Translations under genes and position numbers: made by a program
DNA from: Verticillium longisporum
Lineage: Eukaryota; Ascomycota; Sordariomycetes; Glomerellales; Plectosphaerellaceae
Length of the DNA stretch: 64,000 nucleotides
Assembly (NCBI GenBank): GCA_019188255.1
Contig: JAETXT010000013.1
Coordinates: 310,001 to 374,000, forward strand
Direction: 5' to 3'
Part shown: piece by piece, positions 1 to 11,872 of the stretch
How positions within the stretch are numbered: position 1 is the first letter of the stretch
Layout: every line of letters starts with the position of its first letter
Notes under the pieces: model-generated
What the model was told of the DNA's origin: nothing
Databases searched by the model: none
Seen by the model: the letters and a program-made list of their open reading frames with translations, nothing else

Positions 1-800
1 TCAATCCTGGCCCCCTTCTTGACCCTTCCCAGCTTGCGCATCTCCCCTATGGTAGCCGGCAGACGAATATCCGAGTTCCCATAGCTCCTGCCCCTCTCGA
101 ACGCGGCATCATAAATCGTGATGAGAGAGACGTCGCCATTGTCGACGGGGTCGGTGTACGAGATGCGATCGTGCGTCTCGAACGCCATCAGCTGGCCCTG
201 CATACCGGGCGAGTTGCAGTTGATTTCGGACAACATATTATTGTCAAAGCTCCCGTAGCCCTCACCCTCCGGGTCCGCCGTCCAGTGGGCGCCGTTGTCA
301 CAGAAGAATCGCACATCGGCCTCGAGCTTGACTCTCGTCTCCGTCCAGTCGTTTCCGATGCTCGCCATCGTGTCTGCCATTGTCAGTTCTGCCTCGGCCG
401 TCGCGGACTCCTCGGGATATGGAGTATTATACGTACTGAATACCACGTTGTAGACCGTGTCCTTGCCGTCGCCTCCGTACTTTTCCCTCCACTGCCAGCT
501 GCGCTCGATGCCGCGCGACCGTGCCTTGTCGTCGTTGAAGATGTAGGCGTAGCTTCGCGCAAAGTCCCTGTCCCAGACGTTGGTGGACGTGATGCCCATG
601 CGGTCCATGCGCTCGGATGCGCGTTTGCCCATCTGGAAGACTTCGTCGAAGACGCCGCCATCGCGGAGGCTCAGGGTTTTGCCGGGACCGGCGGGGTAGG
701 CGAGGCAGGTGCGGTCTAGCCAGTAGGTGAAGGCGTGCGTGATCGTGGAGAAGGATAGCAGGAGGAACAAGAAGTTGAAGAGGGATTTGAAGTGCATCAT
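1..800 (-). CDS. Secreted protein, possible lysine-specific metallo-endopeptidase (M35-like) family; 3' end outside window
   Basis: Reading from ATG at 800 (a second ATG follows at 797) the minus strand stays open to the window edge, about 266 codons. The first ~23 residues form a signal peptide (hydrophobic FNFLFLLLSFSTI, then an Ala-ending cleavage site), followed by FTYWLDRTC. A possible 63-nt intron (374-436; GTACGT donor, CTGAC branch, CAG acceptor) is a multiple of three without a stop, so it could be spliced or retained. The FTYW(L/I)D start, the conserved Met/Arg-rich helix and the FFCDNG segment resemble secreted fungal proteins annotated as lysine-specific metallo-endopeptidases. 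The HExxH zinc motif that would prove this would lie beyond the left edge, so the family call is inference. The coding start and secretion signal are clear. Confidence 0.6.
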   Translation of the reverse strand, partial: MMHFKSLFNFLFLLLSFSTITHAFTYWLDRTCLAYPAGPGKTLSLRDGGVFDEVFQMGKRASERMDRMGITSTNVWDRDFARSYAYIFNDDKARSRGIERSWQWREKYGGDGKDTVYNVVFSTYNTPYPEESATAEAELTMADTMASIGNDWTETRVKLEADVRFFCDNGAHWTADPEGEGYGSFDNNMLSEINCNSPGMQGQLMAFETHDRISYTDPVDNGDVSLITIYDAAFERGRSYGNSDIRLPATIGEMRKLGRVKKGARI

Positions 801-2132
801 GGTGCTAGTTCCGCTGATGCTGCGTGGGCGATTGCTTTGTGCTGCAATTACTGGTTCCAAGGCGCTGTATATCAGAGTTGTTGGTGAGGGTGTCAATGTC
901 GAATAAGAATGAAGGAGTTCTTCCTGTTATTCCAGTAGCTGGGGCACATATCCCGCAGCAGGTGAATTCGGTTTACTTTTAATTCTACGACCTGGCCTGC
1001 ACGTATGTTCAAATTCCGTTCCCGATATTCACGGATTTCAGTCTGAACCCAGTGAATGAAGCTGTGCACAGACATGCACAGCAGTCAAGGGTCTCTCAAA
1101 GCTCTCATCTAGGTCATTCACAGTAATGAGCTCTCGACATGTGACAAATGTAGCATCTCCTAGATCGTGCACAGGCAAGACATCGAAACGCCGTCAAACC
1201 TAGAGTAGGTCTTGAAGTTGGAGATGTACTTTCTAGCCGATGATGCCCTCGAGAAACTGATGAATCGAAATTGGATCTTCATCAGCTTATGCAATATGAA
1301 TCATCGAATAATGAGGGCTGATGATGGAGGCAGTTTGTGTTGTGCTTGGTCCATTGTATGGGGTGCTATCCCGGTTCCTGGTCTCGTCAGTGTTCAGTCA
1401 TCCTCGGAGATGGGGCCCAAAGGAATTACATATCCAGCCAAGTTCAAACTTCAACTGAAACTCTTATCACCAAGGACATTTTCCTGAATTGCTATGCGGC
1501 CTTGACTTCTCTTGTGTTGATTCGTGCATCGTACCCAAGCAGCTCTTGCAAGTGACATGCTTCAAAAGGCAGTCTATCGAGGCAAACCCACAAGAAACCA
1601 GAATCCGTGCTCAGTCCTTTTAGTTCTTTAACCCAAGGCCTGTCCTGAATAGCTTGTTCGCATAAACCGCCGTTGGCCTCCACGCGGAAGATGACCGATT
1701 CTCCCACTGAGATCAACGGGAGGGTCAAAAGGGGCGAGGGAGACCAATAAGAACCCCCCGCCACAACGGGGCTGTGCTAGTCTGCCTGCAATATTGGGCG
1801 CCAAGATCTGATCACCGTGCTTTCCCCTAAATCTCGAATCTCGGTCATGGCCTTCATCGTCTCTCCTCTTTGTAGGTTCATTCATTCACCAAATTTTCGT
1901 TCCATCGATGCCGGCGCTCACAACGCGATTGAGCGCCTGCGCGCCTCATATGCCGGCGACACGACGCGACGACTTCCAGTCTGGGGAAGCAAACAGAACG
2001 TCCTGAGAGGCATTGAAGCTTAATCGACAAGCTTTGAGGCTTAATGCCCGACAATCTCATCACACCTACTCTTTTCGGCCATCAGGCATTCAATCCGCCA
2101 CTTGTACATGGAAAGAAGTACAGACCAGCAAC
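801..2132. other. Intergenic region between divergent genes
   Basis: This holds the promoters and 5' leaders of the minus-strand secreted protein and the plus-strand CorA transporter. Only short open frames without recognisable domains are seen on either strand. No tRNA, repeat or transposon remnant was recognised. Confidence 0.5.
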
Positions 2133-3863
2133 ATGTCTGATGACGAAGACTACGCCTCGATCGGTCGATATGACCATCGAGCGCCCCGCTCAGACCGTGC
2201 CGGTTCGCCAGACTCTCGCTCAGATCGACAATCCCGGCGATGCCCCACGCCCAGCTCCGTGAAAGCTTTCGCCAATGCTCGGCACCGTGGCCGGCTTTCG
2301 ATCAGTTCCGAGACGCAAGGAACGGAAAGGCGCGACGATGCAAGACGCGGTAGTTACGTGGCATACGGTGCCAGTCTCCGTTCAGACGATGCTCGTAGCT
2401 CTCGGAGTTCTCGCAGCCGACCAGGTACTGTGGACTTTGACGACTCGGAAAGCCTGGCCAGCCTGGCAACGATCAGGTCCAGTGACAGTGATATATCACG
2501 ACCAGCGCGCATGGCGCAGTCCAACCATGAGCTTTCCATAAACTTCAACGTTTTGGACGCCCTGATCGAGTTGGAGCAAAGTGAGCGTGCTGCCTCCCAC
2601 GCTTTCGAAAGTTTCCAGTCCAGTGGCAGGGACACCAACCACTTCCCAATAATCACTTCGGATGGAGACTTTATGGAACTTCCTCCTCGACTTTCGCGCG
2701 ACTCCAAGCAGGCGCATGGCATGACGGCGGCCCAGCAGCAGCCAAAGCCTATTCGCTTCAGTTTCTTCTCTTCGGCCTGGGAGTCAACGCTGCACGCTGC
2801 AGAATTCGGGGACCTGCTTCTTCCCGGCGAGGACGTCAGAAACTTGTTCCATGCTTCGCAGGAAACAGCCAATGGTGTTTGGTGGCTGCACCTCAACAAC
2901 CCGACGCCAACAGAAGTCGTTGCCATCTCCAGCGCTTTCGGAATACATCCGCTCACCATCGAGGACATTAGCACGCAGGAGAGTCGCGAAAAGATTGAGC
3001 TTTTCCCGTCCTACTACTTCGCCTCCTTCAGATCCTTCCATGTCGTTGAGGAACCTGAAGGCATCGAGTTTGAGCCTTTCAGTATGTACCTCGTGGTGTT
3101 CCGCGAAGGCATCATCACCTTCAGCTTCGCACCGGAAACGCACGCGTCCAAAGTCCGTTTCAGGATCTCCCAATTGACTGAGCACGTCTCTCTCAGTAGT
3201 GACTGGATCTGCTACGCCCTGATGTAAGCCGGCTCGCTTGTTGTGCCAACTGCGTCGCCCCCGAGTTGCTAATGCAAAAGTAGTGACGACATTGTGGATT
3301 CTTTCCTCCCTGCCATTACGCAAATTGAGCGTGAGGCAGACAAAATCGAAGACGAAGTCTTCATCACAAGACCAGAGGACCATCAGGCGTTCCTTCAACG
3401 GATGAGTCGCTCACGAGCCAATCTCACAGGACTCATGCGACTCCTGGGCGGCAAGGTCGACGTCCTGCGCGCCTTTGTCAAGCGGTGTAACGAAAATTAC
3501 AAGGTCACTCCTCGCATGGACATTGGCCTCTATCTTGGCGACATTCAGGACCACGTTGTGACCATGATCAACAGTCTCGTGCAGTTCGAAACGATCCTGT
3601 CTCGCTGCCGATCCAATTATCTGGCCCAACTGTCCATCGACAATGTTACGCAGGGGAATCGAACCAACGAATTTCTGAGCCGTATTACGGTCATAGCATC
3701 GGTTCTTGTACCTCTCAACTTGGTCTGCTTCCTGTTTGGAATGAATGTCCGGGTACCGTGGGGACAGGACGACAACCTGAATGCTTGGTTGGGCATCACG
3801 AGTGGAATTATCCTCTTTGTGCTCTTGTCTTTGCTGGTCGCCAAGCGACTGAAGTATATTTAA
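2133..3863 (+). CDS. CorA-family Mg2+ transporter (Alr/Mnr2-like)
   Basis: Two exons, 2133-3223 and 3284-3863, flank a 60-nt intron (GTAAGC donor, TAG acceptor); splicing gives 556 residues and joins the frame as YALIDDIVDSFLP, a conserved CorA region. The frame is open upstream to 2013, but the ATG at 2133 (MSDDEDYASIG) is preferred because upstream residues look like leader. The first ~200 residues are Ser/Arg-rich and disordered, then comes the soluble funnel domain (ITIED-like LTIEDISTQESREKIE). The C-terminus has two transmembrane helices with the signature GMN at the end of the first (LFGMNVRVPWG) and a basic tail (AKRLKYI). CorA proteins are pentameric Mg2+ channels; in fungi Alr proteins act at the plasma membrane and Mnr2 at the vacuole. 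Which of these this is cannot be told from sequence alone. Confidence 0.93.
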
Positions 3864-4518
3864 GGAACTTTTTTTTTTAAGTTTGACCAAAATTCTTTCT
3901 AACATTACTTTCTAGCATTACTGGTGCTGTGATCAATATTGCTGTCCTGTAATCGACTGGCTTGACGTAGGACGATCTGGGCCGCTCCCTCACGGTTGCC
4001 CCATGTGTCCATGATAGCACCCGACTTGTAGAACTTGACCTGAGCTTCCTAGATAGCATACGAGGTCAGAATGCCTAAGCCAGCGTTTTCAGTGTACCAA
4101 GCCAGCTGATGGCAGGCCTTGATTACGACGCTCAATGGTGCCTGCGGCGAGCTGGAAGGGGATCGGAAGACGTCAGCCATGCGGAGGCGGATGCATCTTG
4201 GGCCCCCAAATCGATCTCATTGACGTCGTTGCTGTTAATAACACTCTCTCCCAGTTTCAAGTCAACCAGACGAATAGCCAACATCTTGATCCGTGGCATC
4301 TAGTAGATATCGGAGCTCAAGCATCCTTTGGCCCAGTACTTGTGATACCATCAAGACGAGCGTGTGCTTATTAAGACGAAGCAGCGCTAGGTCAAGAGTC
4401 AGCTGGTCAGGTGGGCCGTCTGTCCCTCACCGTTCACCGAGCCCAGCTCCCGAAGAATGGGGGCACAATTGGGCGAATGACGTGCCGGGAAGTGCCTAAA
4501 CTGTGGCCGCGTCCCCAG

Positions 4519-4564
4519 TACCTAGGTACCTACCTACCTAGGTACGTAAGGTACCTAGGTGGGT
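4519..4564. repeat. Cluster of ACCTAGGT palindromes
   Basis: The 8-nt palindrome ACCTAGGT occurs three times (4520-4527, 4536-4543, 4553-4560), separated by TACCTACCT- and ACGTAAGGT-like spacers, so the whole stretch is nearly self-complementary. A partial copy (CACCTAGGTAG) occurs near 35307. Such TACCTAGG stretches are common low-complexity elements in fungal intergenic DNA; no function is claimed. Confidence 0.7.
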
Positions 4565-4573
4565 ATCAAGCTG

Positions 4574-4657
4574 GGAGCACCAGCACCAGCACCAGCAGTA
4601 GTGCGAGCAGCAGGAGCAACAGGAGCAGCAGGAGCAGCAGGAGCAGCAGCACCACCA
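4574..4657. repeat. AGC/AGG triplet microsatellite
   Basis: A run of AGC, ACC and AGG triplets upstream of BLM10 creates spurious Ser- and Leu-rich open frames on both strands. It lies outside any supported coding exon. Confidence 0.7.
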
Positions 4658-5056
4658 GTGAGAGAGAGCAGTACCCTAGGCGAGCCAGACCAGGCTGCGG
4701 TGCTAGCATCATCACCTTACCAAGCTGCACTTTGCCTCGTCTGTCCACATAAAGACATTGGGCATTGGCACCCACCCCATCAATCGCTGCCTGACATTTC
4801 GAGAGCACCATCATTGCTCTTTTTGTTTCCTTCGATCCCCGAGGCAGTAGACATCCGGCAGCCGTTTCGGCCAATTGCTTCACCACGCGAACGACAGCCC
4901 CGAGCTTCCCTGCCGAATTTCGCCTCGACCACCACCTACCTGCCACCGTCGACCATCCTCCCTTGTGCGACCGACTCTCCATCGACCTACAATACCGCGC
5001 CGTGCTAAGTCCTCAACTTTATACTCGTCTGCGGTCGGCAGATTTCCGCAGCCATC

Positions 5057-8000
5057 ATGGATGAGGCACCGGGTCCGCTGCCCACCAATGCGGCCATGAC
5101 CCTGTCCGCTGCCTCGCATGCGCATCACCTCACGAGTCACTTCTCTTCTGTCGAGACCATTTCGCGCACCAACTCACCAGGCCCTCCCTATGCCAAGACG
5201 GATGAGGATGACACGAAGCGATATCGCCCCCGCACTTTCAGCTACTTCGACCACCTGCCGTTTCCCGTCGAGGAGGGGGCGAGAGGGACGTCGCGCTGGC
5301 GGGCATCCTGAAAGAGCTATACATTGCCATCAAGGCCGAGGACTTCTCTCCTGGCGCTCTTCACTGGACGCGTGAGCTACAGGGATGGCTGAACCTCAAG
5401 TTTGAGATGACGAGAGAGCTTCGCGCCACTCTGGCCAAGCTGTACTACCACCTGTGTCTGGCTCCAGGTCTTGACCCCACCGCCGCCGACCGGTTCCTCA
5501 AGATGGTGGTGATTCTTACTAGGTAAGCTTGTGAAACAAGAACGCTCTGCCCTCAACCACTTTTCCTGACCAGTCTCTCTCTCTCTCCCGTGTAGGAAAT
5601 TCCACTACCTGAAGCCTGTCGACGATCTCATTCTCGACTGGAGGCCGTTATGGCGCGAAGTCAAGGCTCTCGTTCTGCCGAGCGAGGTTCCAGCCCATCA
5701 GAGCAGCCGACGGAAATCGCATAAGCAGCTCTGGAAGCTGTGTCTGCATGCGCAAACATACTTCGACCCGAAAGACAGACGTGAAATGCTCGAGGAGTTC
5801 TTGCCCTATTTCAGCACGTCCGATCTGTCTGATGCCTACATCGTCATGGGCATGGTCAACGCCCTCCTTCCAACCACGGCCGCCCCCGAGTCCGAACCTT
5901 GTGCTCTGCCACAAGACTTCATGCCGACCGTCTTCCACCTGTGGTCCCTCGTCGCGCGATCTAAAACATTCGACGTTCACCTCATCGATCTGTCGTCTCG
6001 CCTCGCCAGGGATATGCTTCAGACCAAGCATGTGCCCTTCGGCGCGCACGGCATCTTCACCAGGGAGCAATCCGATGTCCTGTTCACAGCCGTCCTGCGG
6101 CTGACGGATATTCCGGTGGGCCAGGCCAATTCGCCCTATACCTCTCTCGACTACCAGGCTGGCCTGGGCATGTACTTGGAGAAGGATAAGAAGAAGTACC
6201 CAACCGCATACTTGATAGCCAGGTTTCTGATCTATTCACTATCACCCAAGTGCTTAGAGGAGGAGAGTTCCATCATCAGCAGTCTGGAGGGTCTGCTTGA
6301 GGCTGTGGATACCTTTTACCACCCCTCCAACGCGGGTTCATGGACGACTTTCCTGGGCCAGTTCACTCTATACTTGACCGACATCTTTGTGTCGAGGTGG
6401 AACCGCGAGCAGAGCGAAGAGCTCGACATTCCCGCAGATCGCAAGATCAGTCCTGCGTTGAAACGCCGCTTTGTCCTGGCTCTTCGGGAGGTGACCTTCA
6501 TGGGCCTGTTTTCCAAGAGCAGTCGGGTAGCCCACTATTATTACGCCGCTTTGCAGGGACTTTCGTATCTCGAGCCTGGTTTGATGCTGCCTGGAGCGCT
6601 ACAACGGTTCTCCCCCAGCGAGCAAGGTCTTGTGGAAGGTCACCGCACAACGTGCAGCCTCAACAGCCTGCAGAAGTTTGCCAACACATGGCCAAAGCAG
6701 AAGGGCTTCCGCTGCCACATCACTGCCCTCCTGGCGCTCTCGTTGCCGGGCATCGACGCGAACGATCTCGGAAAGACGCAACACACTCTGAACTTCATCC
6801 AGAGCGTAGCGTACAGCATTCCCATGGTGCCCCTCGTGAAAAAGGGCAGCGAGATACATGATACCAGGCTGGCAGAGGAGTGGGTGCAGGGTGAGATGGA
6901 ACGCATGGAGCGTGAAGGCCAGCATGTTGAAATCGACTATGCGACTGAGCTCTCGGATGAGGTCGAAGCCGCAATCTTGAGGTCGTCCACGCTCGGCATG
7001 GGCGAGTTCGTGCTTGCGCTTCTGGGAAAGGTCTTTACGCTGCTCGAGAACCTGCCCGACGCTTCCCACCTGCGCGGTACCACACCAGAGGACAACGTCA
7101 TCAACGCCTTGCCTGCCGCTCTGTCTCCGCTCTTCGCCTCTCTTTCGCCAGAGTTGTTTGACCTTGCGCTGGAGAAGCTCTCGTCGTTCGTGTCGACGCA
7201 TGTTGTTCACCAGGCACGAGATGCAATGGCCTGGATCTTAAATGCTCTGTGCAAAGTCAACCCGGAAAAGACACTGAAGGTGTTCATTCCCATGCTCATC
7301 GCCAACATTCGCAACGAGATCGACTACAACCACGCTGCCTCGGACCGGAGCAGTGGCACAGATTATTTGCCGCGTGATCGTGCTCTCGTCTGGCACGTGA
7401 GCATGCTAGGTATGGTCGTTGTCCATGTCGGCGGCGAGGTCGTCAAGTACAAGCAGGAGTTGTATTCGATTGCGCAATACATGCAGGAAAAGTGTCGCGG
7501 ACTTCCCACCATCCACATTTCGAACTACATCCACCACCTGCTACTTAACCTTACACACACCTACCCCCTCGACAATGCGCTATACGAGCCCAGCGTGCTC
7601 AAGCGGGGACTTGACGTTGACGACTGGGGCAAGACTACCAAGCCCGCAGATCTATCGATCCAGTGGCACCGGCCGTCTCCCCAGGAGATCGAGTTTGCTG
7701 TAGAGCTTTTCGATGCCCAGACCAAAGGTGCCGCGGAGAAGCTCGATTTACTCATGAGCGACAACTCCCCTGTGCCGAGGAAAGGCAAGAACAAGGAGTG
7801 GTCCGACGAAGTGTCGAGACTTCTATCTCAGATCCGACTCGTGATCTCCGGCATGGCCACGCTCTTTGATCCCAAGCGCGCCTCCGGGGGCCTGAATGGT
7901 GCGGTGGGCTCATCTGCCGGAGCGGATATCGAAGGCGATGTTCCCATGGAGGATGACAGTGACGATCCTCTTGCGGAAGCTGCCGAAGATGAAGAGACTC

Positions 8001-11000
8001 GACCTCAGTACCGCTACCAAGCCGGATACCTGCTGTCGTCTGACGACCCGGCCTATCGGAAAATACATGACCTGAGGGAAGATCTCGGGCGCCTTCTATC
8101 CAGAACACATCACTTCCTGAACACACGCGTGGAAGATGACGTGCCTTGTTTTACCGCTCTATATGCTGCGTACCGGACCTGGATCACTGACGTCGGCATC
8201 GAGCGCTCAGCCCACCCCCTCGAGAGGCACCTCCGCCTCTACAAGTCGGACATTGCTGCCTTCAAGATTAGTGGACTTCGAAAGATTTACCCCCGACCTC
8301 TGCTCATCAAGAGAGCCGATGCCTACCAGCTCCTGCGAGTCAAACACAATGCCTCGGCAAGGCAAAAGAGCGAATTAGACAAACGTCTGCTGCTGGATCT
8401 GGCCGAGTCTTGCACGTCGCTATATGCCGACGTGCGACGAGTGGCGCAGAGCTCACTTGAGTCGTCCCTCAAGGCACTGATTGGCGGTCGCCCCATGGTC
8501 ATTCCAATCATCATGGAGAAGCTTCGCACATCCATCGAAGCTGTGGACCACGACCGCATCAAGGGCGCTCTTTACACTCTCTTCTTCACGAGCTTGTTGA
8601 AAACACTCGTGAAGGATTGGCGCTTCGCTCCCGACGCATTGCGCTTGTACATGAAGGCCGGTAATATTGACAAGCCGAGTATTCAGAACCTGGTGGCCGG
8701 GGCTGTTTACCAAATGTTTGACTTTGGCAAGCCCTTCGAGCGCATGATCATTGTGAACAGCGACCTTGTCGACCAGATCAAACCTCCGTCTGATTGCGCA
8801 TCAGCGATTGATTCTCGCCACAGCTTTATCGTCAGCCGCCGAGCTCGCGTCGAGAAGAAGAAGGCTGCCCTTGGCCTGGAGCTCACGGAATGGTCCAAGG
8901 GGGCGCACTGGAAGATTGCGGGCCGATGCGTCATCTTCGCCATCAACCTTTCCCTGCGGTTTAACACACTGGCACCTGCCGAGCTCGTCGACCTTATCGC
9001 CAAGGGGGCAAACGACACGCACCCGGGCCTCAGGATGCACTACATCTCGGCACTGACGACTCTGTTCGAAGCCATCGACATGCGCGCTGCATACGACCAC
9101 AAGTACGAGAACTACCTGCTGGAGAAAGAAAAGGACCGCAACAAGGTCATCGTACCGGTTCCGCAAGGAGACGCCGAGTTCACGGAGAGGTTTCTGTCTT
9201 CGTTCTCGAAGCCTGAGACTCCAGAGTACATGGTAAACACGGACCATCCAGGATGGCTGGTTTGGGGCAAGCAATTTGTCGCATATCGAGCCAAGCCCAT
9301 GCCTTTCACAGCTTACGATGAGGTCGAGACTGCTGTGCGGCAGCAGATTGGTGCAATCATCAACAAAGAATGGATGAGGACGTGCTTTGAGTACCTCAAA
9401 CAAGAGCCTCGGGACACGAGCGCAGACCGCTTCCGAATGACAAACGTCTTCATGCTTATGCACGTGTTCGATTTGATGCACTATGAAGGCACCACCGTCA
9501 CGCTCGCAGACGTCGAAGAGCTCACCAAGGAGACGTATGGTGACGGAAGTGATAAGCACCAGCACCGCGCCACTGCTGAAATCCTGGGTGCTCTGTTGAC
9601 AGGGTCCTCCGACGACCCGCCTGATTTCCGCCAGAAGGTCTGGGCCTTTGCAGCGCCGATGCTGTTGAAGATTATCGGCGAAGATCTGACGCCTGAGAAT
9701 CTCATGTACTGGCTGACCTGCCTGCATCTTATCATGGGCTCAAAGGACCCTAGAAGATCTCGGGAGATCATCGAGCATCTCGTCTCCTTCCGTCTCGACA
9801 TGTCATCCAATGCGGCGTTCAAAGAGGCGTCCAAGATTCAGCTGCTTGAGTCGGCTGTTTCCGATCTTGGCTGGCACTTCCGCCATGAGAAGCCGATTCT
9901 CGAGGACTTCCTCGCTCACCTCGATCATCCTTACAAAACTGTGCGGGAGGCCATGGGCCGCGTTATCGCAAGCATATATCGCACACGGTACCATGAATCG
10001 TACGAGACCGTTGAAAAACTACTAGCGGCCAACAAGGAAGCGTCCTCGATCGGCATTCGTCCGTACCAGCCCACTGAAGACTTTACAGCTACGATCCTGG
10101 AGGTCTTCGAGCGCATCGAGAAGTGGCGGCATGAACGAACGCCGGGTCAAAACACGCCATCCTCCTACACTGCTGGTTCGAAGACGGTGCTCACGTGGCT
10201 CGACTCGGCGCTGTCGCAACAGGACTGCACGCAACTGGTTCAGTTCTTCCCGCAGCCTTTCATGGAACAGCTGCTGCACGTGATGGACGTCAAGGAAGAC
10301 CCCGAGCTTATGAAGCTTGCATACCATGTGTATCGTCACCTGCCAAACATCCCCTTCCGTGCTGGGGAGGACGATAGTTTTATCGATGCATTAATTCGCA
10401 TTGGCAGGACGTCGCCCAGTTGGCATCAACGCCTGCGTGCTCTCGTCAACATGCAGGTCATTTACTTCCGACGCTTGTTCCTCACCAACAAGGACCAGAG
10501 AGGTAGGCTATTCGATGCCGTGAGCAACATGTTGGCGGACCAGCAATTGGAAGTGAGGACCTGCGCGTCAAACACGCTGGCCGGCTTGGTCCGCTGCTCG
10601 CCCCAGCGCATTCGTGGTCCAACCATCAAGCTACTCAAGAGCCGCTTCGAGTCCCAGCTCCGGACGAATCCGATGCCGAAGAAGAAGTTGCCTGGCACCG
10701 AGACGCCAATTGACTCGCACAAGCAAGTTACCCGTCGCCATGCCGCTGTGCTTGGTCTCGGTGCCCTGGTGGAAGCGTTCCCGTACGCTACACCACCGCC
10801 CACGTGGATGCCAGAGGTGCTAGCCACACTTGCGAATGGAGCAGCTAGCGACCCTGGCGTCGTGGGCAAGGCTACCAAATCGATCCTCTCGGACTTCAAG
10901 AAGACAAGGCAAGATAGCTGGAGTGTAGACAAGAAGGTAAGCGACAACACTCTGGACCGCCTTGACCGTAGGCGCTCGACTAACAATACTTTCCCTAGTA

Positions 11001-11061
11001 CTTTACGGAGGAGCAACTAGATGCCCTGGAGGGGGTTCTTTGGAAGAGTTACTTCGCATAG
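5057..11061 (+). CDS. BLM10: Proteasome activator BLM10/PA200, with one apparent single-base frameshift
   Basis: Exons are 5057-5522, 5596-10936 and 10999-11061, with introns of 73 and 62 nt. The protein is a HEAT-repeat solenoid of about 1,956 residues, matching the family (yeast Blm10 about 2,140, PA200 about 1,840). BLM10 caps the 20S core and docks by its C-terminal residues. The last exon encodes YFTEEQLDALEG and ends SYFA. In exon 1 the frame breaks at 5276-5281 in a GGGGG run: from ATG it reads ...FPVEEGARG and stops at 5311, whereas the conserved continuation (ERDVALAGILKELY) lies in another frame. One missing base accounts for this, since the summed exon length becomes divisible by three only with one extra nucleotide. 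As this is a well conserved housekeeping gene and the rest is intact, I read it as consensus error. Its 3' end faces the next minus-strand gene 335 nt away. Confidence 0.93.
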
Positions 11062-11395
11062 GGAATGCGCGAGCGTATCAAATTGGAGAGGTATTCTTGC
11101 CCAGCAGGGCATGACCGAGGCATGTAGGAATGGGACGCATGCAACGGAGTCCTTCTGTAGACAAGGGACATGGTTCGTACAGTTATTGCATTGCAGGATT
11201 GTTATTAGGCATGATACCGCGGCAGCTGAATTGTGTAACCGTTAATAGACCTTGAGCCTTTCCACCAAGTGCTGCGGGTGATGTCTAGTGACATGGGGCT
11301 GACGATGGCTTTCGGAGATGCTCTGTCTTTCCTTGTCCCTCCCTTCCTCTCCAGTCCAGCCGCCGACTCCACGTACCCCGAGTTGGTCTACGAGC
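11062..11395. other. Short intergenic region between convergent genes
   Basis: This should hold the 3' ends of BLM10 and of the small membrane-protein gene. No feature was recognised. Confidence 0.5.
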
Positions 11396-11854
11396 CTATT
11401 TCCGTCCACCATCCTTTGCCGCGCCACCACTCTCGTACGGCGGCGGCGCCTCCCGCGGATCGTGCACCCTATTCAGCTCATCCGAAGTATCCGCCAGCTC
11501 AGCCCTCCCGCCATTTCCTCGTCGCTGAACGACCCATCCACCGTCGACTTGGGCCTGCTCGGGGTCCGCTCCCGCTGCTCCTTCGTGTCGATGGAAACGG
11601 TCGGGGCTCCGCGGTCGCGGCACAGGTCGGCAGGGCCAACAGCAGCACCAGATCGAACCGATGACGATGAGTACGACGCCGATTGCGATGCCGACGCCGA
11701 CGGCGATGCGCTCGCCTTTGTCGAGGCGGGAGAGGAGGCCGGGTTCGTCGTCGCGGGGGAGGAGTTGTGTGTTGGTTTTGGAGGCTGCGGAGAGGGAGGA
11801 GTTCAGGAGGAGGGCAAGGATTGCAAAGGTTCTTTGGTAGATTGGATGAGGCAT
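11396..11854 (-). CDS. Small single-pass membrane protein with PPPY motif
   Basis: From ATG at 11854 the minus strand encodes 152 residues without introns; an in-frame ATG at 11872 would add six. Residues 1 to about 25 form a signal peptide (MPHPIYQRTFAILALLL...), followed by a short lumenal segment with a KR-free TQLLPRDDEPG stretch. One transmembrane helix follows (ERIAVGVGIAIGVVLIVIG), then the Cys cluster CCCWPC at the membrane face, a likely palmitoylation site. The cytosolic tail is Arg/Pro-rich and ends near APPPYESGG, a PPxY motif of the kind bound by WW domains of Rsp5/Nedd4 ubiquitin ligases. I do not recognise a named family. Type I membrane adaptors with PY motifs are known to recruit Rsp5 for endocytosis, so a sorting role is possible but inferred. 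Confidence 0.75.
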   Translation of the reverse strand: MPHPIYQRTFAILALLLNSSLSAASKTNTQLLPRDDEPGLLSRLDKGERIAVGVGIAIGVVLIVIGSIWCCCWPCRPVPRPRSPDRFHRHEGAAGADPEQAQVDGGWVVQRRGNGGRAELADTSDELNRVHDPREAPPPYESGGAAKDGGRK

Positions 11855-11872
11855 TGTGTCTTTGCTGGTCAT

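Larger units (their letters stand above)
3864..5056. other. Intergenic region and BLM10 leader with simple repeats
   Basis: No gene is supported here. The region holds a T-rich stretch just after the CorA stop, the ACCTAGGT palindrome cluster and the AGC/AGG triplet tract listed separately, and a pyrimidine-rich leader directly before the BLM10 start. Confidence 0.5.
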
